This document shows positions 43,599 through 51,777 of a DNA stretch of 64,000 bases, in pieces. Each line of letters opens with the position of its first letter. Position 1 is the stretch's first letter. The stretch covers positions 124,001-188,000 of the forward strand of contig CBDCSK010000015.1 in NCBI GenBank assembly GCA_965221605.1. The letters run 5' to 3'. The stretch is from Aldehydirespirator sp965221605. Its GTDB lineage: Bacteria; Actinomycetota; Acidimicrobiia; Acidimicrobiales; Aldehydirespiratoraceae. Under the pieces are notes generated by a model. The model was given only the letters and a program-made list of their open reading frames with translations. It made no database searches and was not told the DNA's origin. The position numbers and the translations under genes were made by a program.

Positions 43599-43691
43599 CT
43601 CCCGCTCGGGGCTGCCTCCGAGCGAGGGCTGCGGGCTGGAGCCGTGTTCTCCGGGTTCCGGCTGCTGATGCCCGGATTGGCGGGGGGACGG

Positions 43692-45239
43692 ATGGAGCGA
43701 CGCTCAGGGCCGGCACGGGTCGCGGTCGGCCTCCGGACGGCGCTGCTGGTGGCGGCGCTGACTGTGCTCGCCGCGGCCTGCCGGGTGGACACCGCGGTGG
43801 TGGTGGACATCGACGACGACGGCTCGGGAGCGGTGACGGTGGTCCTCACCGCCGACGCCGACGCGGTGGCCCGGGTGCCCGAGCTGGCCGAGGGGCTGCG
43901 CCTGGACGACGTGCGCGACGCCGGCTGGGCGGTGGACGGCCCGATCTCCCGTAGCGACGGGGGTGTCGAGGTCCGGGCGGTCAAGGAGTTCGAGTCGGCG
44001 TCACAGCTTCCCGCGGTGCTCGCGGAGATCGCCGGGGAGGACGTGATCTTCTCGGAGGTCGTCCTCGAGCAGACCCGGTCCTTCGCCGAGAGCGCCTACG
44101 AGTTCGGTCTGGTCATCGACCCCGCGCCCCCGATCGATGCCTTCAGCGACGGCGCTCTGGCGGAGATCTTCGACGGCCAGCCTTTCGGGCGGCCGCTGGA
44201 GGACCTGATCGCCGAGGCGGGCCGGCCCCAGGACTCCTTGGGTCTGCAGTTCTCGGTGACACTGCTCGACTCCGACGAGGCTCTCAGCGCTTCCATCGGC
44301 TACGCGACGCAACAGGAGGAGCCGGTGCTGGCCGAGCCGGAGATCGAGGGCTCCACAGCCACATGGCGGTTCTCCTACGGCGATCCCCGGGTGAGGATCG
44401 GTGCTTCCAACTCGGTGCAGGACACCGTCGCGCCCTTGTGGCTCAACATCGCCCGGGCCGCGGCCCTCGGCTTCGGCGTCGTTGTGCTGGGCTTGGCGGT
44501 GGCGTGGCTGGTGACCCTGGTGCGCACCCCCAAGGGCAGGGGCCGGAGAGCCACCCGCCGTCGCCAGCAGCGGGCCGCGGCCCGTGAGGCCGAGGCCAGC
44601 CGACCCCGCAAGCGACTGCTGCGCCTGCTGGTGGTGGACGTGCACGGCGTGATAGTGCGGCCCACCCTCCCGCTCGAGGGCCTGCTGCTGCCGGTGATCC
44701 TGGCCGAGAACCCTGATGTGGACGCGGAGCTGGTGCGCGACCGGCACCGCAAGCTGGTGCTGGGCCGTCTGACTCCCGAGGAGTTCTGGAGCGACCTGGG
44801 TCTGGGTCCGATCGGGCGAGAGGTGGAGACCCGGTACCTGTCGTCGTTCAAGCTGGTGCCGGGCCTGCACCCGTTCCTCGACCGGGTCGCCGGCCGGGGC
44901 CTGCCGGTCGCGGCCGTCGGCAACCAGCCGCGGGAGTGGGGGATGCGGCTCAGGCGCATGGCGCAGCTCGAGGACTCGGTGTCGTCGTGGCTGGTGAGCG
45001 GCGAGGTGGGCGCGGCGCTCCCCGAGCGGCCCCTCTTCGAGGCGACGCGCCGGGTGATGTCAGTCGATCTCTACGACTGCCTCTACCTGTCGAGCATCCC
45101 GGAGTTCCTGGACGCCGCGTCCGACATGGGGATGGCCACCGGCTACTTCGCGGCCAGTCCCGAGGATGTGCAGGAGACCGAGCACCCGCTGATCCGGGGG
45201 TTCGACGACATCCTGCGAGGTCGCTCCACCGGCCACTGA
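43692..45239 (+). CDS. LppM-like lipoprotein domain fused to a HAD-like domain
   Basis: 515 aa from ATG 43692, which has a GGGGGGAC ribosome site; an in-frame GTG at 43644 would add 16 aa. A signal sequence ends in VLAAACR, a candidate lipobox. Residues about 30-250 resemble the LppM domain: VVVDIDDDGSGAVTVVLTADADAVARV and later IEGSTATWRFSYGDP. A membrane helix (AAALGFGVVVLGLAVAWLVTLV) and a basic linker follow. The last 200 aa form a HAD-type domain: LLVVDVHGVIVRPTLPLEGLL (motif I as DxHG) and LPVAAVGNQPREWGMRLRRMA (motif II region). The HAD part would be cytosolic. Confidence 0.7.
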   Translation: MERRSGPARVAVGLRTALLVAALTVLAAACRVDTAVVVDIDDDGSGAVTVVLTADADAVARVPELAEGLRLDDVRDAGWAVDGPISRSDGGVEVRAVKEFESASQLPAVLAEIAGEDVIFSEVVLEQTRSFAESAYEFGLVIDPAPPIDAFSDGALAEIFDGQPFGRPLEDLIAEAGRPQDSLGLQFSVTLLDSDEALSASIGYATQQEEPVLAEPEIEGSTATWRFSYGDPRVRIGASNSVQDTVAPLWLNIARAAALGFGVVVLGLAVAWLVTLVRTPKGRGRRATRRRQQRAAAREAEASRPRKRLLRLLVVDVHGVIVRPTLPLEGLLLPVILAENPDVDAELVRDRHRKLVLGRLTPEEFWSDLGLGPIGREVETRYLSSFKLVPGLHPFLDRVAGRGLPVAAVGNQPREWGMRLRRMAQLEDSVSSWLVSGEVGAALPERPLFEATRRVMSVDLYDCLYLSSIPEFLDAASDMGMATGYFAASPEDVQETEHPLIRGFDDILRGRSTGH

Positions 45240-45269
45240 CGCCCGGCCCCCCATCTGCCGGGGCGCCTC

Positions 45270-46040
45270 TTAGTCGCAGCCGGTGGCGGTGTCGGTGAAG
45301 CGCTCGCGCCCGTGGCCGTGCTGCTCGCCGCCGTCGACGGTGAGGCACTCACCGGTGACCGCCTCGGCCTCGAGGAGGTATCGCACCGCCCGACCGGCCT
45401 CCGCGCCGCCGGCCCAGCGGCCGAGCAGCGTGCGGCGCCGCAGCCTCTCAACCTGATCGGGTCCGAACCGGGCGGGTTCGATCGTCGGCCCGAGCGCGAC
45501 CGCGTTGCAGCGCACGCTCGGGGCGAGCTCGACCGCCACCTGGCGGGTCAGGGCCAGCAGTGCGGCTTTGGCCACGCTGTGGGCGGCCCGTCCGGGCCAC
45601 GGCTGCCAGGCCGACAAGTCGACGATGTTGACCACTGCGCCACCCCGCTCGAGCATCGACGGTGCTACGGCGTTGGTGAGGTGGAACGGTCCGTGCAGCA
45701 CCACATCGAGGGTCTGGTACCAGGTCCGGGTGTCGTCGGTGGGGAACTCGTCCCGGGCGAACCAGGAGGCGCTGTTGACCAGGGCATCGACCGGCCCGAG
45801 GCGGGCGGTGACCTCGGTGACCAGCCTGGCCGCCTCGGTGGGCTGGGCCAGGTCCGCACCGAATGCGTCGGCGTCGACCCCGCAGTCCCGTAGCTCCCCG
45901 ACGGTCGTGGCCGCCTGATCGGCGGACTGGTGGTAGGCGACGGCGACCTTGGCGCCCGCGGCCGCCAGCGCCAACGCGATGGCCCGGCCGACGCGGTGAG
46001 CGCCTCCGGTCACCAGCGCGACCCGCCCCGGAAGTTCCAT
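45270..46040 (-). CDS. Short-chain dehydrogenase/reductase (pteridine-reductase-like)
   Basis: 256 aa. NAD(P)-binding TGGAHRVGRAIALALAAAGAKVAVAY resembles FolM/pteridine reductases. NSAS replaces the NNAG/NSAG motif, and VVNIVDLSAW supplies the catalytic Ser region. The expected Tyr of YxxxK is His: AAHSVAKAALLALTRQVAVELAP. The final segment EAVTGECLTVDGGEQHG is the canonical SDR end. Convergent with the LppM-HAD gene 30 bp away. Activity may be altered by the Tyr-to-His change. Confidence 0.82.
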   Translation of the reverse strand: MELPGRVALVTGGAHRVGRAIALALAAAGAKVAVAYHQSADQAATTVGELRDCGVDADAFGADLAQPTEAARLVTEVTARLGPVDALVNSASWFARDEFPTDDTRTWYQTLDVVLHGPFHLTNAVAPSMLERGGAVVNIVDLSAWQPWPGRAAHSVAKAALLALTRQVAVELAPSVRCNAVALGPTIEPARFGPDQVERLRRRTLLGRWAGGAEAGRAVRYLLEAEAVTGECLTVDGGEQHGHGRERFTDTATGCD

Positions 46041-46071
46041 CCGCTACAGCATGGCAGAGCGCCTAGGGCCC

Positions 46072-46195
46072 GCTTCCACCGGGCTTGCCGTTCACGCCGG
46101 GCTTGCCGTTCACGCCGGGCTTGCCGTTCACGCCGGGCTTGCGGTTCCACCGGGCTTGCGGTTCCACCGGGCTTGCGGTTCCAGCCGGGGCCTGG
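46072..46195 (+). repeat. 18-bp tandem repeat upstream of the second LLM gene
   Basis: About six units of TTGCCGTTCACGCCGGGC and the variant TTGCGGTTCCACCGGGC. The unit changes from 18 to 17 bp after three copies. It lies between the divergent SDR and LLM oxidoreductase starts, about 55 bp upstream of the latter. Confidence 0.85.
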
Positions 46196-46249
46196 GTGCC
46201 GGCGTCACGGTCTCACCCAGCCGGTCCGTGCGGCTCTAGTGTCGGCGCG

Positions 46250-47227
46250 GTGGTTCAACTGGCCTGCATGGTGATGCCCGAGGGGCCGGTCGAGGCCGTG
46301 GTGCGGGCCGCGGTCGCGGCCGAAGAGCTCGGCTGCAGCCGGGTGTGGATCCCCGACGAGGGCCTGGCCGCCCGTGAGTGCTGGGTGACCCTGGGCGCGG
46401 TGGCTGCGGCCACCAGTTCGGTCGAGGTGGGCACGGGTATCACCAACGCCTACACCCGGCATCCGGGGATGACCGCGGCCGCGGTCGCCACTCTCGACGA
46501 GGCGTCGGGCGGGCGGGCCGCGCTGGGGATCGGCGCGGGTGGGGCCCTCACGCTCACCGCGCTGGCCATCGAGCGCCGAGCGCCGGTCACCGCCATGCGC
46601 GAGCTGGTCACGACGAGCCGGGCGCTGTGGTCGGGTGAGATCGTCGACGGTGACGGCGTGGCCGGCGGGTTCCGGCGGGCCCGTCTCGACTTCGGCCGGC
46701 CCGACATACCGATCTGGGTGGCCGGTCGCGGCCCGAGGGTCATGCGGCTGGCCGGCGAGCTGGCCGACGGCTTCATCATGTCGTTCGTCCACAAGGAACT
46801 GATCGGCGAGCATGTGGCCGCGATCCGGAGCACCGCGGACGAGCACGGCCGACCCCATCCGAGGCTGTGCTACATGACCATCCTGGCCACGACCGAAGCG
46901 GCCCGCCAGGCTGCTCGGGCCAGCCTGACCTTCCGGCTGGTCGATTCGCCCGACACGGTAAAGGCCCGCATCGGGCTCGACCCCGAGACCGAGGCGGCCA
47001 TCCGCCGGGGGCTGGCCGACGGCGGGCCCGCGGCCGCGGCCCATCTGGTGCGTGACGAATGGGTCGACGCCTTCGTGATCTCGGGGACCGTGGAGCAGTG
47101 CCGGGCCGAGCTGGACGCCCTCGTGACGGCGCACAGGATCGACGAGTTCCAGGTCTCGGTCAACGACCTCCACTCAGCGTTCTACGACCTGTCCCTGGCC
47201 GCCGAGATCGCCCGCGGCCCTGGCTGA
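46250..47227 (+). CDS. LLM class (luciferase-like) F420-type oxidoreductase, paralogue 2
   Basis: 325 aa from GTG 46250; an upstream frame into the tandem repeat is rejected. Landmarks: AEELGCSRVWIPDEGLAARECWVTLG, EVGTGITNAYTRHPGMTA, ASGGRAALGIGAGGALTL and PIWVAGRGPRVMRLAGELADG. Same length and same motif spacing as the protein at 2042-3019, so the two are paralogues in one subfamily. Likely F420- or FMN-dependent; substrate unknown. Confidence 0.87.
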   Translation: MVQLACMVMPEGPVEAVVRAAVAAEELGCSRVWIPDEGLAARECWVTLGAVAAATSSVEVGTGITNAYTRHPGMTAAAVATLDEASGGRAALGIGAGGALTLTALAIERRAPVTAMRELVTTSRALWSGEIVDGDGVAGGFRRARLDFGRPDIPIWVAGRGPRVMRLAGELADGFIMSFVHKELIGEHVAAIRSTADEHGRPHPRLCYMTILATTEAARQAARASLTFRLVDSPDTVKARIGLDPETEAAIRRGLADGGPAAAAHLVRDEWVDAFVISGTVEQCRAELDALVTAHRIDEFQVSVNDLHSAFYDLSLAAEIARGPG

Positions 47228-47236
47228 GGCAGCGCG

Positions 47237-48436
47237 TCAGCCGTTCGGCCCGCGCCATGCGACGCGGGGGAGTTGCTTCTCCTTGTCGACGAACGGCAGG
47301 GTGTCGACGGTCGCGGTGTGAGGCGTCCCGTCGCGGTCGTGCAGCATGACCGTCTTGGCGAGCCAGTCGCCGCCGGGGAGGGGCCGGTCGAAGCGCACGT
47401 AGCCGACTCCGCTGTCCAGTGTGGGCGACCACGTGCCGATGGTGATGTGCCCGACGGGGCCGTTGTCGAAGTGGACGTCCATGCCGGACTCGGGTGCGGC
47501 GGTGGGGCAGACCAGGCCGAACAGCAACTGGCTGCGGTCGGCCGTCTCCAGCGCGGCCCGGCCGATGAAGTCCTCCTTGTCGAACCTCACGAACTGCCCG
47601 ACGCCGGCACCGAAGGGCGTCAAGTCCGGCTCGATGTCGGTGCCGTTGTCCAGGATCCCGGACTCGACCCGCCGGATCCCCATCGACGACGACGAGCTGA
47701 ACTCCATGCCGAAGCGCTCGCCGCAGTCGAACAGGCCGTCCCACAGGGCGTCATGGTCGGTCGGCTCGGGGCCGCTGTTGCAGTAGACCTCGATTCCCGC
47801 CTCGCCGGTCCACCCGGTGCGCGACACCCACAGCGTCTGGCCGCAGACCTCGAAGAACCCCGCGTGGAAGTACTTGAAGTCGGCCGGCAACCCGCCGCCG
47901 ATGGCGGCATCGAGCACACCCAGCGATTCCGGTCCCTGGATCTGCAGCACCCGCGAGTCGGGGTCGCGAACCTCCACGTCCAGCCCGATGGCGTTGGCCT
48001 GGAGCCAGCTCATGAACTCGCCGTTGGCCTTGACATACCAGAAGCGATCCGGGGCGAGGCGCATCACCACGCCGTCCATCAGGACGGTGCCGCCGTCGGT
48101 GCAGGCGATGCCGTACCGGGCCCGTCCGACGGCGAGCGTCTCGGCTCGGCACACCAGAACCCTCTCGAGCAGCGTGGCCGCGTCGGGGCCCACGATCTCC
48201 AGCGGCTTCTCCGGGACGTCGTAGAGCATGACGCCCCGGCGCAGCTTCCAGTAGCTGGGAAGGGGGTCCTCGTCAGGGGTCATCTTGACCGGGTACAGGC
48301 GGTCGCAGTACATGCAGAAGACCGTCTGATCGGTCACGTACCGGTGGGCGAAGGGGGACTGGGCCACCCGGAAGGAGCTCAGCGCGACGGTGTCGAAGGA
48401 GTCGATGTAGTAGTGCCTGTCCCCGGTCATCTCCAC
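47237..48436 (-). CDS. GcvT-fold aminomethyltransferase family protein
   Basis: 399 aa. GcvT-like folate-binding fold: YWKLRRGVMLYDVPEKPLEIVGPDAATLLERVL, VMRLAPDRFWYVKANGE, and GWTGEAGIEVYC, the conserved fold motif. The C-terminal GCV_T_C barrel follows (KEDFIGRAALE, then VGYVRFDRPLPGGDWLA). The rest of the glycine cleavage system is absent. Such stand-alone relatives demethylate substrates such as DMSP, dimethylglycine or vanillate with tetrahydrofolate. Which substrate applies is not visible. Confidence 0.82.
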   Translation of the reverse strand: MEMTGDRHYYIDSFDTVALSSFRVAQSPFAHRYVTDQTVFCMYCDRLYPVKMTPDEDPLPSYWKLRRGVMLYDVPEKPLEIVGPDAATLLERVLVCRAETLAVGRARYGIACTDGGTVLMDGVVMRLAPDRFWYVKANGEFMSWLQANAIGLDVEVRDPDSRVLQIQGPESLGVLDAAIGGGLPADFKYFHAGFFEVCGQTLWVSRTGWTGEAGIEVYCNSGPEPTDHDALWDGLFDCGERFGMEFSSSSSMGIRRVESGILDNGTDIEPDLTPFGAGVGQFVRFDKEDFIGRAALETADRSQLLFGLVCPTAAPESGMDVHFDNGPVGHITIGTWSPTLDSGVGYVRFDRPLPGGDWLAKTVMLHDRDGTPHTATVDTLPFVDKEKQLPRVAWRGPNG

Positions 48437-48608
48437 CTCATCGATGCTGTCGAAGGCGGCTCACGGTAGCCAGCCCGGCGGCGCTCGCGGCCACGCCGAC
48501 CACGAGATGCGTCGATCGGGGGTTCGGCCCTAGCAAGGCCCGGAGACTCGCTCGGCCTCCTAGAAGGTGCGCGGGTAGATGCAAGCCCGTCGCGTTGCAA
48601 CTGGGTCT

Positions 48609-48700
48609 TTCCCGCTCTTGTTCGCTGCGCTCACGGGCCGCTCGGGCCACGGCCTCGCGCCGTATGGGCCGCGTCATCCCGCCTACTCGCTCGGCCTCCT
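48609..48700 (+). repeat. Dispersed intergenic repeat, copy C
   Basis: About 92 bp just after the add stop codon, with the full core CCCGCTCTTGTTCGCTGCGC, then TCACGGGCCGCTCGGGCC, CGCGCCGTATGGGCCGC and CTCGCTCGGCCTCCTAG. Nearly identical to copy D over most of its length. The last bases overlap the add stop codon. Confidence 0.88.
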
Positions 48701-49727
48701 AGGCGGTGGCGGCAAGGAGGGTGTCGATCTCGGCTGACCAGTCGGCCCGCAAGGCCGCCTTGGTCGTGTCGTCGATCCAGGCTGCGTCTATCCCGTTGAG
48801 GGCCATCTCGCCCAGAGTGTCGAGACCGAGGCCCATCTCGCGGTGCAGGCGCACGTACTCGTTGCCCAGGTCGGACACGAACATGGCCGGGTCGTCGGAG
48901 TTGACCATCAGCTTGAGGCCGGCCTCGGACATCTGCCTGATGGCGTGGTCCGGCGCGCTGAGATCGCGCCAGACAGTGGTGTACTCGGTGGTGGTCGGGC
49001 ACACCGTGAAGGCGATCTGCGACTCGGCGCAGCGGGCCACCAGTTCGGGGTCGTCGACGACGTGGTACCCGTGGTCGATCCGCTCGCAGTCCAGGAGGTC
49101 GATGGCGGCCCGCACGTTGTCGGCCGGGCCGACCTCCCCGGCGTGCGAGGTCCGGTGCAGGCCGTGCTCGGCGGCCGCCCGGTATGCGTCCACGTAGTCG
49201 GCGGACGGGAACCCGATCTCGTTGAAGTCCAGGCCGACCCCGATGATCTGGGGGTGGGGATGGGCGGCCACCATCTCGACGAACTCAACCGCCCGGGCCG
49301 GGCCCAGCTCCCGGTTGATTGCCGGTATCAGGTTGCTGTCCAGCCCCCGCTCGGCCTGGGCGTCGGCCATGCCGGCGAGCACGCCGGCCAGCATGGTCGG
49401 GTACTCGACGCCCATCTCGAAGTGTGACTCGGGGCTGAAGAAGAGCTCCACGTAGCGGGCGCCGCTGTCGGCGCACCGGGCCAGGCACTCGTACGTCACC
49501 CGCCTGAAGTCGGCCTCGGTCTGGATCGACCGGCACACCAGCGAGTAGATGATGAGGAAGTCGGCCAGGCTGTCGTAGCTGTACAGGTCGGCGACCTGGT
49601 CGTGGGGCGGGAGTTCGAGCCCGTGGTGGGCGGCCAGCTCGGCGAAGGTGGACGCGTCCACCGCGCCCTCGAGGTGCAGGTGCAGCTCGGCCTTCGGCAT
49701 CTTGCGCAGTGCGGTCTCGACGTCCAT
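48699..49727 (-). CDS. add: Adenosine deaminase
   Basis: 342 aa from ATG 49727, preceded by GGGGAGGGC. Motifs: MPKAELHLHLEGAVD (metal HxH), ELFFSPESH, RTSHAGEVGPADNVRAAIDLLDCERIDHGYH (catalytic Glu and His), then LMVNSDDPAMF (metal Asp pair). It converts adenosine to inosine, which feeds the hypoxanthine salvage seen in hpt. The closely related adenine deaminase (ADE) family is possible, but SHAGE and SDDPAMF are common to both. Confidence 0.9.
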   Translation of the reverse strand: MDVETALRKMPKAELHLHLEGAVDASTFAELAAHHGLELPPHDQVADLYSYDSLADFLIIYSLVCRSIQTEADFRRVTYECLARCADSGARYVELFFSPESHFEMGVEYPTMLAGVLAGMADAQAERGLDSNLIPAINRELGPARAVEFVEMVAAHPHPQIIGVGLDFNEIGFPSADYVDAYRAAAEHGLHRTSHAGEVGPADNVRAAIDLLDCERIDHGYHVVDDPELVARCAESQIAFTVCPTTTEYTTVWRDLSAPDHAIRQMSEAGLKLMVNSDDPAMFVSDLGNEYVRLHREMGLGLDTLGEMALNGIDAAWIDDTTKAALRADWSAEIDTLLAATA

Positions 49728-49795
49728 GGTGCCCTCCCCGGGACAGCTCACCGGCGGCCGCTCCCGCCGGCCACTCGCGCCGTGACCCTAGTTCG

Positions 49796-50302
49796 GTGAC
49801 GCTGCCGCTTCGGAATCGACGTGCCTTACCCTCGCTTCGTGTCGCAGGATTCCCTCCGCTCGGGCCGCCGGGTGTTCTGGTGGTGGTGGCCACCTTCTTC
49901 TACGGGATCGCCATGAACCTCGCGGTCCCGCTCCAGCAGCGCTACGGGGCACCCGCGCTGATGATGCGAGCGCTGGGCGTGGCGGCCGCGGCCACTGCGC
50001 CCTTCGGCCTGGCCGGCTTGGCGGGCTCATGGTGGAGCATCGGACCGGTGGTGGCGGTGGCCGTGCTTGGAGTGGTCAACACCGGCGCCGCCTTCGTGAT
50101 CATGGCGGCGCTGGTCGGCCGGGTGGGCGCTACCCGTGGCGGCGTGGCCGTCTACTTCATCCCCATCGTCGCGATGGTGCTGGGCATGGCCTTCAACTCA
50201 GAGGTCGTCCTGCCGCTGCAGTGGGCCGGGATCGCGGTCGTGCTGTTCGGCGCCTGGCTCACCAGCCGTCGCGAACCCCCAATCGCTCCGCGCCCGACCT
50301 AA
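49796..50302 (+). pseudogene. Truncated EamA-family transporter (C-terminal half only)
   Basis: About 168 aa from a possible GTG at 49796. It covers only the second EamA repeat: VVVATFFYGIAMNLAVPLQQRYG, then GVVNTGAAFVIMAALVGRVGATRGGVAVYFIPIVAMVLG and LQWAGIAVVLFGAWLTSR. Normal DMT transporters have ten helices; here about five remain and no upstream half exists before the divergent add gene. The first 30 residues look non-native. Probably a non-functional remnant. Confidence 0.6.
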
Positions 50303-50342
50303 GACAATCGGTCGGCACCTCTCCTGGAGCCCGGGACAGTGC

Positions 50343-50376
50343 AGCCCGAGACAGGAGTCGAACCTAAGACCTGCTG
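50343..50376 (-). repeat. Direct repeat of the tRNA-Thr 3' end (candidate att site)
   Basis: 34 bp matching 51246-51279 (the 3' end of the minus-strand tRNA-Thr) with two mismatches. The first 23 bp, AGCCCGAGACAGGAGTCGAA plus CCT, are exact. It holds the acceptor and T arm only; the rest of a tRNA is absent. Same orientation as the tRNA, about 870 bp away, so the pair brackets the antitoxin/toxin genes. Confidence 0.8.
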
Positions 50377-50461
50377 GCTATGCCGTATGCATGTTGTATT
50401 GAATATAGCTTACTGATAGATGTAGGTGCATTCGAAGCACCGCTCAAGGAGAAGGCACATC

Positions 50462-50677
50462 ATGACCACCACACGCACTACGACCATCCGCCAGGACGCC
50501 CAGCAGGCGGCCGAGCTCGACGCGGTCGCGCGGGTTGATGGCACGTCCACTTCGGAGGCGATCCGCGCCGCCATCGCTGAGCACATCGAGAAGCGGCGGC
50601 GCGACCCGGAATTCCAGGCACGGCTCCAGCGCATCCTCGACGAGGAGCGCATCGTGCTTGAGAGGCTCGCACAGTGA
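50462..50677 (+). CDS. Ribbon-helix-helix antitoxin
   Basis: 71 aa from ATG 50462 (AAGGAGAAGG ribosome site). N-terminal TTTRTTTIRQDAQQAAELDAVARVDGTSTSEAIRAAIAEHI is a MetJ/Arc-type RHH DNA-binding fold. The charged C-terminal helix RRRDPEFQARLQRILDEER would wrap the toxin. The upstream 70 bp are AT-rich and likely hold an autoregulated promoter. It is followed 1 bp later by the Doc-like toxin gene. Confidence 0.82.
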   Translation: MTTTRTTTIRQDAQQAAELDAVARVDGTSTSEAIRAAIAEHIEKRRRDPEFQARLQRILDEERIVLERLAQ

Positions 50678-50678
50678 C

Positions 50679-51107
50679 ATGACCGTGGAGTGCCTCAACC
50701 TCGCTGACTTCCTGCTGATAGCGGAGCAGATCACAGGGGCTGAGGTCGAGGCACTCTTGCGGCTGCCGCGGCTGCACATGGCTGAGCATGCCCTATCGGC
50801 TCCTAACGCCGGCATTGGCCAGGTCGAGTATTACCCGCGTTTCGAGGACAAGGCCGCGGCTATGGCGTTTCAACTCATTAAGGGGCACCCTCTGCTCGAC
50901 GGGAACAAGCGCGTTGGCTACGTATGCCTGCTTGAGTTTGTGTACCGCAACGGGTATGGGTGGTCGAGACCGCCGAACGACGGGTCGGAGCGTGACGAGA
51001 CCGTGGCGATCATCGAGGGAGTGGCGGCGGGCACCGTCAGCCAGGACGAATTCGGGGACTGGATCCGGCAGCGTCTCGTCGAACCAGGAGAAGACGATGA
51101 AGTGTGA
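50679..51107 (+). CDS. Doc/Fic-family toxin
   Basis: 142 aa. N-terminal LNLADFLLIAEQITGAEVEALLRLP is typical of Doc-like proteins. The Fic motif is HPLLDGNKRVG at residues 70-80 (consensus HxFxDxNKR; the Phe is Leu here). Preceded by FEDKAAAMAFQLIKG, a usual Doc helix. Doc toxins phosphorylate EF-Tu and arrest translation; this is a family inference. Together with the RHH gene it forms a type II toxin-antitoxin pair. Confidence 0.83.
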   Translation: MTVECLNLADFLLIAEQITGAEVEALLRLPRLHMAEHALSAPNAGIGQVEYYPRFEDKAAAMAFQLIKGHPLLDGNKRVGYVCLLEFVYRNGYGWSRPPNDGSERDETVAIIEGVAAGTVSQDEFGDWIRQRLVEPGEDDEV

Positions 51108-51245
51108 GTCGGAACTTCCAATTGCTGCTGCTCGCGCGGTTCGCCGCCGGCGTGACGCCCAGCGACCGGACTTGGTGCCTCAGCAATCGCGGACCTAAGG
51201 CGCCCTCGGGAGAATGGCCAACTCCCAGGCGTCCGGAGCGGTTGG
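51108..51245. other. Distal part of the tRNA-Thr mini-island
   Basis: 138 bp between the toxin stop and the 3' end of tRNA-Thr. No gene or integrase recognised. A frame overlapping the toxin end has no domain. Confidence 0.4.
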
Positions 51246-51319
<74 letters not shown>

Positions 51320-51405
51320 GGGAGGCTGGCCGCTGATCGCGGCTGGGGCCATGGTACTCCCGGGTCGGTGGCGCGAGCGCGGGCACGGCTGGCCTTGGCC
51401 TCGGG

Positions 51406-51765
51406 TCAGCAGGCGCTGATGGCGGCGCGGGCCCGGTCCTTGATCCGGGCGCCCAGCCCGTCGTCGTATGCCACCACGTGTTCGCCGGTGGTGGGGGTGA
51501 GCCGCTTCCAGATGATCGGATTCCACGACACCTGTGCTCTTACTACAACTCCGGCGTCGCCAACTGCGCAGGCCTCGACATCGTCGGTCTGGGGCGGGTC
51601 GCATCCGTCGTGGGTCAGGCAGCTCGCCATGAAGGCGTCGGCGGCGTGCTCGGCTCGCAGTCTCGCGAGGTCCACGGCCGCGCTGTGGGTTGCGTGGTCG
51701 CGCAGCGACGCACTCATCACGGTGACCATCGTGGCGAGCATCAGGACCAGCAGTGGAACGGTCAC
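51406..51765 (-). CDS. TadE-like (Rv3654c-type) secretion-neighbourhood protein
   Basis: 119 aa from GTG 51765. A membrane helix VPLLVLMLATMVTVMSASLRD is at the very N-terminus, then AAVDLARLRAEHAADAFMASC, the helicase/secretion-neighbourhood TadE-like pattern. A CLTHDGCDPP Cys pair follows. It is the last gene of the second tad operon, now separated from it by an IS630 element. The AGGAGG ribosome site just upstream survives, only 4 bp inside the IS junction. Confidence 0.68.
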   Translation of the reverse strand: MTVPLLVLMLATMVTVMSASLRDHATHSAAVDLARLRAEHAADAFMASCLTHDGCDPPQTDDVEACAVGDAGVVVRAQVSWNPIIWKRLTPTTGEHVVAYDDGLGARIKDRARAAISAC

Positions 51766-51777
51766 CTCGGCCTCCTA

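Noticed and set aside
45240..45269. Bidirectional terminator between the LppM-HAD and SDR genes
   Set aside because: The G/C-rich inverted bases give only a short imperfect stem and no T-tract on either strand, so I do not list it as a feature.
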